Assembly (NCBI GenBank): GCA_031271525.1
Contig: JAISVO010000122.1
Span: 1-17,676, forward strand
From: Oscillospiraceae bacterium
GTDB lineage: Bacteria > Bacillota > Clostridia > Oscillospirales > UBA929
Direction of reading: 5' to 3'
Length of the DNA stretch: 17,676 bases
The notes beneath the pieces are model-generated. The model saw only the letters and a program-made list of their open reading frames with translations, searched no databases and had not been told where the DNA came from. Within the stretch, counting starts at the first letter, position 1, and each line of letters starts with the position of its first letter. The translations under genes and the position numbers were made by a program. Positions 6,439 through 14,084 of this stretch are shown here, piece by piece.

Positions 6439-7295
6439 TATTCCCCTTTGTTAGCGCCGGCGGTAATACCGGTAACCAAGAACCGCTGGAAGCCCATTTG
6501 GAGGGCCGCGATAGGGGTCGCGACGATCATACTGGCCGCCGCGAAGTAGTTTACGTTGTAGCTCGGGTCTTGCGGATTGACGAATTTGAACAACCCCAGC
6601 GCCACAGTCGTCTTCTCGTTGGCCGAGATCAGCATTCGGGGGAGAATGAAGTCAAACCACGGACCCATGAAGGAGGTTACCGCGATGAAGGCGAGGATCG
6701 GCGAGGCCAATGGCATGACGACCCGCCAGAACACCTGCAGCTTGCTCGCGCCGTCGATGAACGCGGCTTCATCCAGAGTACGCGGTATGTTCAGCAGGTA
6801 GCCACGCACAAGGAAGATATTTCCCGGGATACTTCCCGCCGTGTAGATGATGACGAGGGTATAGATGTTGTTCAGCAGGTTGAAGTTCAGGCAGATGACG
6901 TAGATTGCGGTCAGTGCCAAGAAGGAGGGAAACATTGAAAAAAGCATGATGAACATCAGGAGGGGTTTGCGTCCCTTAAAGGGGAAGCGGGCGAAGATGA
7001 ACGCCGTGAACGCGTTGACGATGATCGTCGCGATCATCGTGAGCACCGCGACAATGAAGGTGTTGCGGTACCACTTCGCGAAGTCTGTCTCGGTGAAGAT
7101 TTCTTTATAGTTGAGCGTTGTAAAGTTCCTCGGGATCAGATTAAGGTCGCTCACCGAGTTGGTCTTAGAGAAGGAGGTGGAGAAGATCCAGAGCACCGGG
7201 ATCAGAACAATCACCAGCACCACGATCAGCTCAAAATAGATGACTACTTGGGCAAAGCGCTTCTTCGGCCCCAGTTCCTTCGGTCGAACAGCCAT
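6438..7295 (-). CDS. malG: Maltodextrin ABC transporter permease, MalG type (285 aa)
   Basis: Inner subunit of the maltodextrin importer, partnering the MalF-type permease. Six membrane segments are visible: about 19-41, 75-100, 110-133, 136-165, 200-222 and 250-272. The EAA loop 'EAAFIDGASKLQVFWRVVMP' begins at E176 and would dock on the ATPase. Length fits MalG-type permeases. The ATG at 7295 has a strong AGGAGG eight bases upstream, and the gap to the malF stop is three bases. No ATPase gene lies in the window, so a shared MsmK/MalK-type ATPase must be encoded elsewhere, as is common in Firmicutes. The symbol is by family; substrate is inferred from the flanking amylases. Confidence 0.9.
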   Translation of the reverse strand: MAVRPKELGPKKRFAQVVIYFELIVVLVIVLIPVLWIFSTSFSKTNSVSDLNLIPRNFTTLNYKEIFTETDFAKWYRNTFIVAVLTMIATIIVNAFTAFIFARFPFKGRKPLLMFIMLFSMFPSFLALTAIYVICLNFNLLNNIYTLVIIYTAGSIPGNIFLVRGYLLNIPRTLDEAAFIDGASKLQVFWRVVMPLASPILAFIAVTSFMGPWFDFILPRMLISANEKTTVALGLFKFVNPQDPSYNVNYFAAASMIVATPIAALQMGFQRFLVTGITAGANKGE

Positions 7296-7298
7296 GAC

Positions 7299-8627
7299 TC
7301 AGTCCTCCTTAAACGCGCGCGTCCGCCGCAGGTTCAACCCGGAGAAGGTCGCGAGCAATATGAAGATGAAAATCGACATCGCGGCGGCATAGTTGTACAT
7401 TCGCTGGTCCACCGTCAGTTTGTAGATCCATGATATGAGGATGTCGGTGGCGCCGGCGAACCGGAGGTCGGGATTGGAGGGCCCGCCTCCCGTCAGGTAG
7501 AAGACCGCGCCGAAGTTGTTGAAGTTGAAAGTGACCGAGAAGATGATCTGGGGGGCGGTCGCCGAAATAATGTAGGGGAAGGTGATCTTGCGGAAAAGCT
7601 GCATACTGCTGGCCCCGTCGATCTCGGCGGCTTCGTTGATCTCGGGGTTGATCGTCGCGATGACGCCCGAAATCAGCGCCATGAAGTAGGGAAAACCCAG
7701 CCACATGTTGACGATGACAAGACACGCCCGCGCCCACCCGGTGCTGCTCAGGAAGGGGATCGGGCTGTCCACCGCTCCGAGCTCCAGCAGGAACCGGTTG
7801 ATGGGGCCCGCCGAGTGGAAGGCGTTCTTGAAGGTCAGCAGGGAGATGTAGGCGGGGATCGCCCACGGGAGCATGTAGATTCCCCGGAAGAATTTTTTCG
7901 CCCGGATCAGCGGGCTGTTGATCATCATCGCCTGAAGCAGACCCGCGCCGTAGCTTGTGAACGCCGCGAGGAACGCCCAGATGACCGTCCAGACGAAGAG
8001 ATAGACAAACGTCCCGGTCCAAATCGGGAGCTGGAAGATGTCGGCGAAGGTGCGGAAGCCCACCCAGTCAATCAGGTTCCTCGGCGGGATGTTATTTGTG
8101 TTGTAGTTTGTAAAGACGACGAGGAGGGAGAATAAGACCGGCAGAAGGGAGATGAAGGTCATCAGGATCAAGCCCGGGGAGATGGATATGTATTCGAAGT
8201 TGCGCTCGAACGCGCCTTTTATGGAGGACAGGGAGGAGACGCGCTCGCCCTGTCTCAGCTTCTTCGCGGTTACATACGCGTCCCGGATGTTGATGACATA
8301 GATCACACCGAAGGGGATGAGGAGGGTAATCGCGACCAGCCCGCCGATCATCAGCATGGTGGAGTGGTCGTATATCTTCACTTGGGAACTCGTACGCGGG
8401 ATCTCCCCCAGCGTGACAAGTCCCCAGATCCCCCGGATAAAGAAACCGCAGTTGCGGAAGTGCCCTTCGGCAACCCCCGTCAGCACGTTCCATGTGCCGG
8501 TGATCAACTCGGTGAACACCAGCAATGCTTGTACAAACAGGAAGAAGAGTCCCTTGAGCCATTGGCGGTTGCGGAACTGACCGCTTCCCCAAATGACGGC
8601 CGACATCCCGGCGGATAAAAAGTGCAT
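7299..8627 (-). CDS. malF: Maltodextrin ABC transporter permease, MalF type (442 aa)
   Basis: Partner permease of the importer. It has an N-terminal extension with two membrane segments (about 25-45 and 90-115) ahead of the transport core (140-435), the longer form seen in many Firmicutes maltodextrin permeases. The EAA loop 'EAAEIDGASSMQLFRKITFP' starts at E332. FFRGIYMLPWAIPAY and NFNNFGAVFYLTGGGP are typical MalF segments. I chose the ATG at 8627, which has GAGGTGG five bases upstream. The in-frame GTG at 8636 overlaps that ribosome site and is less likely; the ATG at 8631 is out of frame. A perfect 14-bp stem in the 67-base gap separates this gene from the binding-protein gene and may lower its expression relative to that gene. 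Confidence 0.9.
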   Translation of the reverse strand: MHFLSAGMSAVIWGSGQFRNRQWLKGLFFLFVQALLVFTELITGTWNVLTGVAEGHFRNCGFFIRGIWGLVTLGEIPRTSSQVKIYDHSTMLMIGGLVAITLLIPFGVIYVINIRDAYVTAKKLRQGERVSSLSSIKGAFERNFEYISISPGLILMTFISLLPVLFSLLVVFTNYNTNNIPPRNLIDWVGFRTFADIFQLPIWTGTFVYLFVWTVIWAFLAAFTSYGAGLLQAMMINSPLIRAKKFFRGIYMLPWAIPAYISLLTFKNAFHSAGPINRFLLELGAVDSPIPFLSSTGWARACLVIVNMWLGFPYFMALISGVIATINPEINEAAEIDGASSMQLFRKITFPYIISATAPQIIFSVTFNFNNFGAVFYLTGGGPSNPDLRFAGATDILISWIYKLTVDQRMYNYAAAMSIFIFILLATFSGLNLRRTRAFKED

Positions 8628-8648
8628 ACATACCACCTCGTCTTATTT

Positions 8649-8682
8649 GCAGGGGCAACCGTCTGTGAACGGTTGCCCCTGC
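8649..8682. repeat. Perfect 14-bp inverted repeat between malE and malF
   Basis: Arms GCAGGGGCAACCGT (8649-8662) and ACGGTTGCCCCTGC (8669-8682) flank a six-base loop. It has no T run on either side, so it is not a simple terminator. It lies 13 bases downstream of the binding-protein stop codon, so in the operon mRNA it would protect the 3' end of that message, as intercistronic hairpins do in other maltose operons. It may also be a copy of a dispersed palindromic repeat. Confidence 0.85.
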
Positions 8683-8694
8683 CGGGATTCGCTG

Positions 8695-10053
8695 TTAGAA
8701 GTTGATGTCTACGTCGGCAGCCTGCAGAAGGTCTTTATAGGTCTGCATAGCCTGCACCTGAGCCTCTTCGGGAGTGAGGGTGCCTTCCCACGGGTGGGTG
8801 AACAGCTGCTTCATCCCTTCCCATGCTTGGGCCATCTCGGGGATCGCCGGCATCGGGATGGCAAACTGGCTCTGCGCCATGATGCCCTGCAGGTACTCGT
8901 CGTCGGCTAAGCCTTCGACTTGGCTCTGGTCGACCAGCGCCGGGAGCTTGCCGCCTACGCCGTAGAGGACGGCCGCGCCTTCGGGTCCGGCGACGAAGTC
9001 AAGCCATGTGTAGGCGAGTTCGGGGACCTCGGTGTAGCTGGACATCGCGCCGATGATGACGCCGGACATGCTGTAGGCGTCTTTGCCGTTGATGGTGGGC
9101 AGCTTCGCGACGCCGAAGTTAACGCCGTTGTTCACAGCATCGGCAATCGCCCAAGGACCTGTGATGCAGAAGGGGATCTCGCCGTTCTGGAAGCGGGCGA
9201 CCGAGCCGTCCCACTGACCGTCGGCGACCGGAACGTCAAAGAGCGCCTTGCGGAGGGACTGATAGTATTTGACGCCTTCCAGCGCTTCGGGGGTATCAAA
9301 GCCGGGCTTCGTGTAATCGCGGTATTCGGGGCCCATGATCTGCATCCCGAACGCGCTCAGCCAGTGGTAGTTGTGATAGGCGTCGTCGACCTGCCACGCC
9401 ATCGCCCACTTGTTGGAGGAGGGATCGTTGTAGGTTTTCGCGAACTCAATGATCTCCTCCATCGTGGTGGGCGCGGTTTCGCCCCACAGGTCTTTGTTGT
9501 AGAAGAGGGCGGGGTTTTCGAGGGTGATCGGCACCGCGTACATCGAGCCGTCGAAGGTCAGTGTGTCGTTGGCGGTCCCGACCAGAGTCTGGCGGAGTTT
9601 CGCCTCGAACAGCGGGTCGATCGGCTCGACCAAGCCGTCCTTGACCGCGAGACCGATGTGGTCATGCGGCATGAAGAAGACGTCGGCACCGATGCCTGCG
9701 GGGCCGTCCAGCTGGAGCTTCGCGCGGCTGTCTACGTTGCCGACCAGCTCATACTCGATGGTGATGTTCGGGTACTTCGCGTTGAAAGCCTCTTGGAGGG
9801 CGTAGAAGATGTCGTCGTTGTCGAACCACACCTTCAGGGTGCCGGTGGTGTCGGCGGGAACCGGGGTATACTCGGTGGGAGCCGCCGGATCAGCCGGGTC
9901 TGCGGGATCAGCCGGGTCCGCCGCCACGGGGGTGTCTCCCGACGAGCCGTTGCCGCTTGAGTTGTCGGCAGGGGTTTCGGACGCGGGGGCGCAGCCAGCC
10001 GCCAGTGCAAACAGGAGGGCAAGGCTAAGTACGATTGCGAGAGCTTTTTTCAT
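8695..10053 (-). CDS. malE: Maltodextrin-binding lipoprotein of the ABC importer (452 aa)
   Basis: Captures maltodextrins at the cell surface and delivers them to the two permeases. The signal peptide ends in LAAGC with lipidated C21. A spacer rich in Ser/Gly and then ADP repeats (ADPADPADPADPAAP, about 46-60) precedes the extracellular solute-binding (family 1, MalE-like) fold from LKVWFDNDDI (about 73) onward. Typical MalE positions include ADVFFMPHDHIGL, YAVPITLENPALFYNKDLW, 'GEIPFCITGPWAI' and the C-terminal TPEEAQVQAMQTYKDLLQ. The ATG at 10053 has AGGAA about eight bases upstream; the frame extends to 10167 but without a signal peptide. The gene is first in the operon and has a strong promoter. 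The ligand is inferred from the fold and from flanking amylase genes. Confidence 0.93.
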   Translation of the reverse strand: MKKALAIVLSLALLFALAAGCAPASETPADNSSGNGSSGDTPVAADPADPADPADPAAPTEYTPVPADTTGTLKVWFDNDDIFYALQEAFNAKYPNITIEYELVGNVDSRAKLQLDGPAGIGADVFFMPHDHIGLAVKDGLVEPIDPLFEAKLRQTLVGTANDTLTFDGSMYAVPITLENPALFYNKDLWGETAPTTMEEIIEFAKTYNDPSSNKWAMAWQVDDAYHNYHWLSAFGMQIMGPEYRDYTKPGFDTPEALEGVKYYQSLRKALFDVPVADGQWDGSVARFQNGEIPFCITGPWAIADAVNNGVNFGVAKLPTINGKDAYSMSGVIIGAMSSYTEVPELAYTWLDFVAGPEGAAVLYGVGGKLPALVDQSQVEGLADDEYLQGIMAQSQFAIPMPAIPEMAQAWEGMKQLFTHPWEGTLTPEEAQVQAMQTYKDLLQAADVDINF

Positions 10054-10134
10054 CTTTTTCTTTCCTTTCTTGCGCCCCTTTTTTCCTTGATGTTCAAGGT
10101 CGGGAACGCGTGGTCCGTGATTTCCAGCATTTTC

Positions 10135-10163
10135 AGTATAACACAGCATCACCAAAAATGCAA
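10135..10163 (-). promoter_or_regulatory. Promoter of the maltodextrin operon
   Basis: TTGCAT (10158-10163) and TATACT (10135-10140) on the minus strand are 17 bases apart, and TGT before the -10 gives an extended -10. Transcription would begin near 10128 and leave a leader of about 75 bases before the binding-protein ATG at 10053. Confidence 0.8.
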
Positions 10164-10171
10164 GCATTTTT
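10154..10171. promoter_or_regulatory. Inverted repeat covering the -35 box, candidate operator
   Basis: AAAAATGC (10154-10161) and GCATTTTT (10164-10171) are perfect complements around a two-base centre, and the -35 hexamer of the operon promoter lies within them. A bound repressor would block RNA polymerase. The centre is AA rather than the CG usual for LacI-family sites, so the regulator class is uncertain. Confidence 0.45.
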
Positions 10172-10234
10172 TTTTATTTCCTTGGTCACTTTTGTTATAG
10201 GTTGGGCACAGACAGGAACAAAATGTCAATCATG

Positions 10235-10263
10235 AACCGGCGCGTAAAAATATTTAGCCGGTT
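10235..10263. repeat. 7-bp inverted repeat in the divergent promoter region
   Basis: AACCGGC (10235-10241) and GCCGGTT (10257-10263) flank 15 AT-rich bases, 25 bases upstream of the pullulanase -35. Neither side has a T run, so a regulator site or a spacer element is more likely than a terminator. Arm centres are 22 bases apart, about two helical turns. Confidence 0.4.
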
Positions 10264-10287
10264 TCCCCGATTTGCTCTCGAGGGGCG

Positions 10288-10316
10288 TTGACAGGCAGAC
10301 CGGGGTGTGGTAAGCT
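10288..10316 (+). promoter_or_regulatory. Promoter of the pullulanase gene
   Basis: TTGACA (10288-10293) is perfect; TAAGCT (10311-10316) follows after 17 bases and has TGG directly before it, an extended -10 that could offset the poor -10. Transcription from near 10323 would leave a leader of only about 23 bases before the GTG at 10346, just enough for the ribosome site. Confidence 0.65.
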
Positions 10317-10345
10317 CGAAAAAAGAAAGGGAGGGAGTTCACAAA

Positions 10346-13300
10346 GTGAAAAGGTTCTTGCCGCTGCTGATGGCGGCGATCCTGCTGATCCTCTGCCTGC
10401 CGGGTCCGGTACTCGCCGCGAGCGCGGAGATCACCATCCACTATCGCCGGGACGACGGCGGATACGACCCTTGGAACATCTGGGCTTGGCCGGAGGGCGG
10501 CGAAGGCGCCGCTTACCCCTTCACCGATGAGGATGCCTACGGGAAAATCGCGGTTATCGAGCTGCCCGACGTGCAGGACCGGATTGGGTTCATCGTCCGC
10601 ACCGACGCGTGGGAGAAGGATGTGGCCGAAGACCGGTTCATCGACCTCGCCCAAGGCAGCGAGATTTGGGTCCTGACGGGCGAGTCCGCGTTCACGTATG
10701 AAGCCCCGGAGGGCTTCGCCGCCGAGGTGACCGAGTACCCGTCGCTCGCGGTGACGATCCACCGGAACCGCTACGACGGCGCGTATGACAGCGAGCAGGT
10801 GTCCTTGGAGGGAGACATCGCCGCGGAGAAAGCCGGAAGCGACGATTTCGGCGCGGTATACACCGTGACGATGCAAAACGTAAACAGCAGCCAGAAGCTA
10901 GCCCTTAGCTTTTCGGCGGGAGATACGGCGCAAACGTACGAGCTGTCGCTCAGCCAAGTGCCCGAAGGGGCGTCGTCGATGGAGGTTTACGCAATGCAAA
11001 CCGAAACACGTCTGAGCTACAACGAAGCGCCGGAGGTGGATATTTCGGTCAAGGAGGCGCTGATTGACGGACCCACCGAGCTGCGGGTCGGGCTGACCTA
11101 CCCCGCGAAACGGGCAGACGGTGACCAAGGGTTTTCGGTGACCGACGCCAACGGCAACGAGGTTGCGATCATGGCCGTGACTGCCGCCGATACGCCGAAT
11201 CTGGAGGTCGGCTACGTCGAGGCGTTCACACTTGTAACAGAAACTCCGCTGGATTTAAGCAAAGCCTATACCGTCAGCAAGGAAGGGTACAACGGGAAGA
11301 CCGCCGGGGTCGGCAACTATTTTACCAGCGAGGGGTTTGATGAAATGTATCAGTTCAACGGTGAGCTGGGCGCTCTTTACACCAAAGAGCAAACCACCTT
11401 CCGCCTCTGGGCTCCGACTGCGGCGTCCGCGTCGCTGAATCTCTACCCGACCGGGGACGGCTCGGACGCGACTGAAACCTTCGCGATGACTCAAGCCGGC
11501 AACGGCGTGTGGGAAGCCGAAAAAACCGGCGACCTCAACGGGGTTTACTATACATACACCGTCAATGTCAACGGGCAGGAGAACGAGGCGGTCGACCCAT
11601 ACGCCAAAGCGGCGGGGGTCAACGGTCGGCGCGGGATGGTGATCGACCTGTCCGCAACCAATCCCGAGGGCTGGGACGCCGACGCGAGACCCCCTCTGGA
11701 GAACTCCAACGACGCCGTCATCTATGAGTTGCACGTGCGGGACTTTTCCACCGCCGACAGCTCGGGTATGGTCAACAAGGGAAAATACCTCGCGTTCACC
11801 GAGACGGGAACGACCAACGCCGACGGCTTAGCCACCGGGGTGGACCATCTGGTTGAGCTGGGCGTGACGCACGTCCATCTGCTCCCCGTCTTCGACCACC
11901 GGTCGATCGACGAGACCCGGTTGGAGGATAACCGCTTCAACTGGGGCTACGACCCGGAAAACTACAATCTGCCCGAAGGATCGTATTCCACCGACCCCAC
12001 CGACGGATTCACCCGGATCGGCGAGTTCAAGCAGATGGTGGAAGCCCTGCACGCGAAGGGGCTGCGTGTGGTGATGGACGTTGTGTACAACCACACCGGC
12101 GCGACCGCCGACAGCAACCTGAATAAGCTGGTGCCCAACTACTACTACCGCCAGAACGCCGCCGGGGGATTCGCCAACGGCTCGGCCTGCGGTAACGAAA
12201 CCGCCTCCGACCGGTCGATGGTGCGGAAGCTGATCGTCGATTCGGTCATCTACTGGGCGACCGAATACCACATTGACGGCTTCCGGTTTGACCTGATGGG
12301 CCTGCACGACCTCGACACGATGAATGCCGTCCGCGCCGCGCTGGATGAGATCGACCCGTCGATTATGACCTACGGCGAAGGCTGGCACGCGGGAGGGACA
12401 CCGCTGTCGCTGCTGAAGCAAGCGGTCAAGGCGAACGCGAAACAGCTCGACCCGCGCATCGCGATGTTCAGCGACGACATCCGGGACGGGATCAAGGGGA
12501 GCGTCTTCGACGCCGCCCAAACCGGGTTTGTCAGCGGCAGCTACGGGCGGAAAGAGGATATTAAGTTCGGCGCCGCCGGCTCGGTGGATCACCCGCAGAT
12601 TGATTACAGCAGGGTGTCCAGCTCCAAGCTGCCGTGGGCCGCGGCTCCGTCCCAGACAATCACCTACGCCTCAGCGCATGACAACCTATCCCTCTGGGAT
12701 AAGCTGACCGCGAGCCAGCCCAGCGCGGACGAAGCGGACCTGCTCGCGATGAACAAACTGTCCGCCCTGATCGTCCTCACCTCGCAGGGGATCCCCTTCT
12801 TCCAAGCCGGGGAGGAATTCGCCCGGAGTAAGGGCGGCGACGAGAACAGCTATCAGTCTCCCGACTCGGTCAATCAGCTCAAGTGGGAAAACAAGACGAA
12901 ATACAACGACCTGTTCGAGTACTACAAGGGTTTGATTGCCCTTCGGAGATCCCACGCGGCATTCCGCTTCACAACCGCCGAGCAGGTCGCGCAGAACATC
13001 TCGTTCCTTGACACCGAGCCGCAGGTAATGGCGTATGTCCTCGAAGGGGAGTCGGTCGGCGACGGGACGTTTATTGTCGCGGTCAACGCCGACAACAAGG
13101 AACGTACTCTCGCCCTTCCGAAGGACGGCTGGACGATTCTTGCTGACGGCGCGAAGGCTGGGACCGAGAGCCTCGGGACGGTCGGGAGGGAGGTCACCCT
13201 CGGCGCGAAATCAGGCGTGGTGCTCCAGCTCGGCGCGATCGAGACAGTCGCGACCGAACCCGAATCGTCCGAGCCGCCGGTTTCCCCCGCCCCTCCGGCA

Positions 13301-13438
13301 GTCAGCCCCGAGAACACGGATAACGCCGACACAACCGAAAGCGGCGGATTCCCTTGGTTATCTGTTGTGTTGGGCTGCGTCGGCGCGATTGTGCTGGGCG
13401 CGGTTTTGTGGTTCTTCGTGAAAAAGAAAAAGGCGTAA
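10346..13438 (+). CDS. pulA: Type I pullulanase, secreted and membrane-anchored, with CBM41 and CBM48 (1030 aa)
   Basis: Cleaves alpha-1,6 branches of pullulan, amylopectin and limit dextrins outside the cell. A signal peptide (1-24 or 1-27) is followed by a CBM41-like starch-binding module (about 28-115: ITIHYRRDDGGYDPWNIWAWPEG), beta-sandwich regions (about 120-335), a CBM48 (about 335-450, TFRLWAPTA) and the catalytic barrel from VIYELHVRDFS. The pullulanase signature NWGYDP is at 532-537 (F531 replaces the usual Y). Catalytic regions are DVVYNH (D578), GFRFDLMG (nucleophile D649), YGEGW (acid/base E678) and SAHDN (D779). The tail is a Pro/Ser/Glu linker, a membrane segment (about 1004-1025) and KKKKA, without a sortase motif. 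The start is a GTG with GGGAGGGA about nine bases upstream; the frame continues further up but overlaps the promoter. Transcribed divergently from the importer operon. Confidence 0.93.
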   Translation: MKRFLPLLMAAILLILCLPGPVLAASAEITIHYRRDDGGYDPWNIWAWPEGGEGAAYPFTDEDAYGKIAVIELPDVQDRIGFIVRTDAWEKDVAEDRFIDLAQGSEIWVLTGESAFTYEAPEGFAAEVTEYPSLAVTIHRNRYDGAYDSEQVSLEGDIAAEKAGSDDFGAVYTVTMQNVNSSQKLALSFSAGDTAQTYELSLSQVPEGASSMEVYAMQTETRLSYNEAPEVDISVKEALIDGPTELRVGLTYPAKRADGDQGFSVTDANGNEVAIMAVTAADTPNLEVGYVEAFTLVTETPLDLSKAYTVSKEGYNGKTAGVGNYFTSEGFDEMYQFNGELGALYTKEQTTFRLWAPTAASASLNLYPTGDGSDATETFAMTQAGNGVWEAEKTGDLNGVYYTYTVNVNGQENEAVDPYAKAAGVNGRRGMVIDLSATNPEGWDADARPPLENSNDAVIYELHVRDFSTADSSGMVNKGKYLAFTETGTTNADGLATGVDHLVELGVTHVHLLPVFDHRSIDETRLEDNRFNWGYDPENYNLPEGSYSTDPTDGFTRIGEFKQMVEALHAKGLRVVMDVVYNHTGATADSNLNKLVPNYYYRQNAAGGFANGSACGNETASDRSMVRKLIVDSVIYWATEYHIDGFRFDLMGLHDLDTMNAVRAALDEIDPSIMTYGEGWHAGGTPLSLLKQAVKANAKQLDPRIAMFSDDIRDGIKGSVFDAAQTGFVSGSYGRKEDIKFGAAGSVDHPQIDYSRVSSSKLPWAAAPSQTITYASAHDNLSLWDKLTASQPSADEADLLAMNKLSALIVLTSQGIPFFQAGEEFARSKGGDENSYQSPDSVNQLKWENKTKYNDLFEYYKGLIALRRSHAAFRFTTAEQVAQNISFLDTEPQVMAYVLEGESVGDGTFIVAVNADNKERTLALPKDGWTILADGAKAGTESLGTVGREVTLGAKSGVVLQLGAIETVATEPESSEPPVSPAPPAVSPENTDNADTTESGGFPWLSVVLGCVGAIVLGAVLWFFVKKKKA

Positions 13439-13463
13439 GACAGTTCAAAACAATTTCGATCAA

Positions 13464-13495
13464 AAGGTGCTGTATCGAAACCGATACGGCACCTT
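13464..13495. terminator. Shared terminator hairpin between convergent genes
   Basis: AAGGTGC-T-GTATCG, loop AAAC, CGATAC-G-GCACCTT forms a 14-pair stem with one wobble. In the minus direction it is followed by TTTTGATC and it overlaps the stop codon (13494-13496) of the phosphoesterase gene; in the plus direction it lies 25 bases after the pullulanase stop. The U run favours minus-strand termination, but the stem may also end the pullulanase mRNA. Confidence 0.7.
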
Positions 13496-14084
13496 ACACG
13501 TCTATTATCTTGTACCCGCAGGCGTTGATGAGACGGGTGCCGTTGTACGTCTCGGGGGTACGATTGAGTCCGTAGGACTTGTGCTGGTGGCCGAAGAGGT
13601 GGACCTTAGGGGAGAAATCGTCCAGCAGGTTCCGAAACGTGTCAAACCCTTTGTGGAACATGTCGTCGCCGTCGCCAAGCCCGCGCGCCGGGGAGTGAGT
13701 CATCAGGATATCCATCCCGCCGGACCTCTTGACGGCACGTTTCAGCTTCGCCGCGCGCTTCGCCATGTCGTGCTCGGTATATTCGTACGCCGCCGCAGGG
13801 TTCCTGCTCATACAGCCGCCCAAACCGCAGATCCGAAGCCCCTTGAAGACCATCAGTTTGCCGTCGACACTTTGACAGCCCCCGGGCGGATCAACGATAA
13901 ACCGTTTGTCGTGATTGCCCGGCACATACAGCAGCGGCACCGGGAGCATCGTCGCGAGGAACTCCAGATAGTCCCGCTCCAAATCGCCGCAGGACAAGAT
14001 CAGCTCCACCCCGTTGAAGACGGAGCGGTCGAAATGATCCCAGATATACGCGCTTTCCTCGTCCGAGACAGCCAGTATTTTCAT
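13494..14084 (-). CDS. Calcineurin-like metallophosphoesterase (196 aa)
   Basis: Predicted two-metal cytoplasmic phosphoesterase. Motifs in order: SDEES at 7-11 (D8), SCGDLE at 31-36 (D34), GNHDK at 56-60 (N57, H58), THSPARG at 129-135 (H130) and FGHQHKS at 164-170 (H166, H168). The first motif is D-x-E instead of the common D-x-H; a subset of these enzymes shares that change, so activity is likely kept but metal or substrate choice may differ. The C-terminal NACGYKIIDV is typical of YfcE-like single-domain members. The ATG at 14084 overlaps the TGA of the upstream J-domain gene by four bases, so the two proteins are made together. The substrate is unknown; a cyclic dinucleotide, phosphodiester or phosphoprotein would all be possible. 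No signal peptide or membrane segment is seen. Confidence 0.85.
   Translation of the reverse strand: MKILAVSDEESAYIWDHFDRSVFNGVELILSCGDLERDYLEFLATMLPVPLLYVPGNHDKRFIVDPPGGCQSVDGKLMVFKGLRICGLGGCMSRNPAAAYEYTEHDMAKRAAKLKRAVKRSGGMDILMTHSPARGLGDGDDMFHKGFDTFRNLLDDFSPKVHLFGHQHKSYGLNRTPETYNGTRLINACGYKIIDV

Noticed and set aside
8092..8658. An alternative 188-codon minus-strand frame overlapping malF, with an ATG at 8631
   Set aside because: The malF frame contains the membrane segments and EAA loop; the other frame has arginine/histidine-rich, low-complexity shadow composition.
10194..10229. TTGACA (10224-10229) with TATAAC (10194-10199) as an operon promoter
   Set aside because: The spacing is 24 bases, too long for sigma-A. 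The promoter at 10135-10163 with a 17-base spacer is far better.
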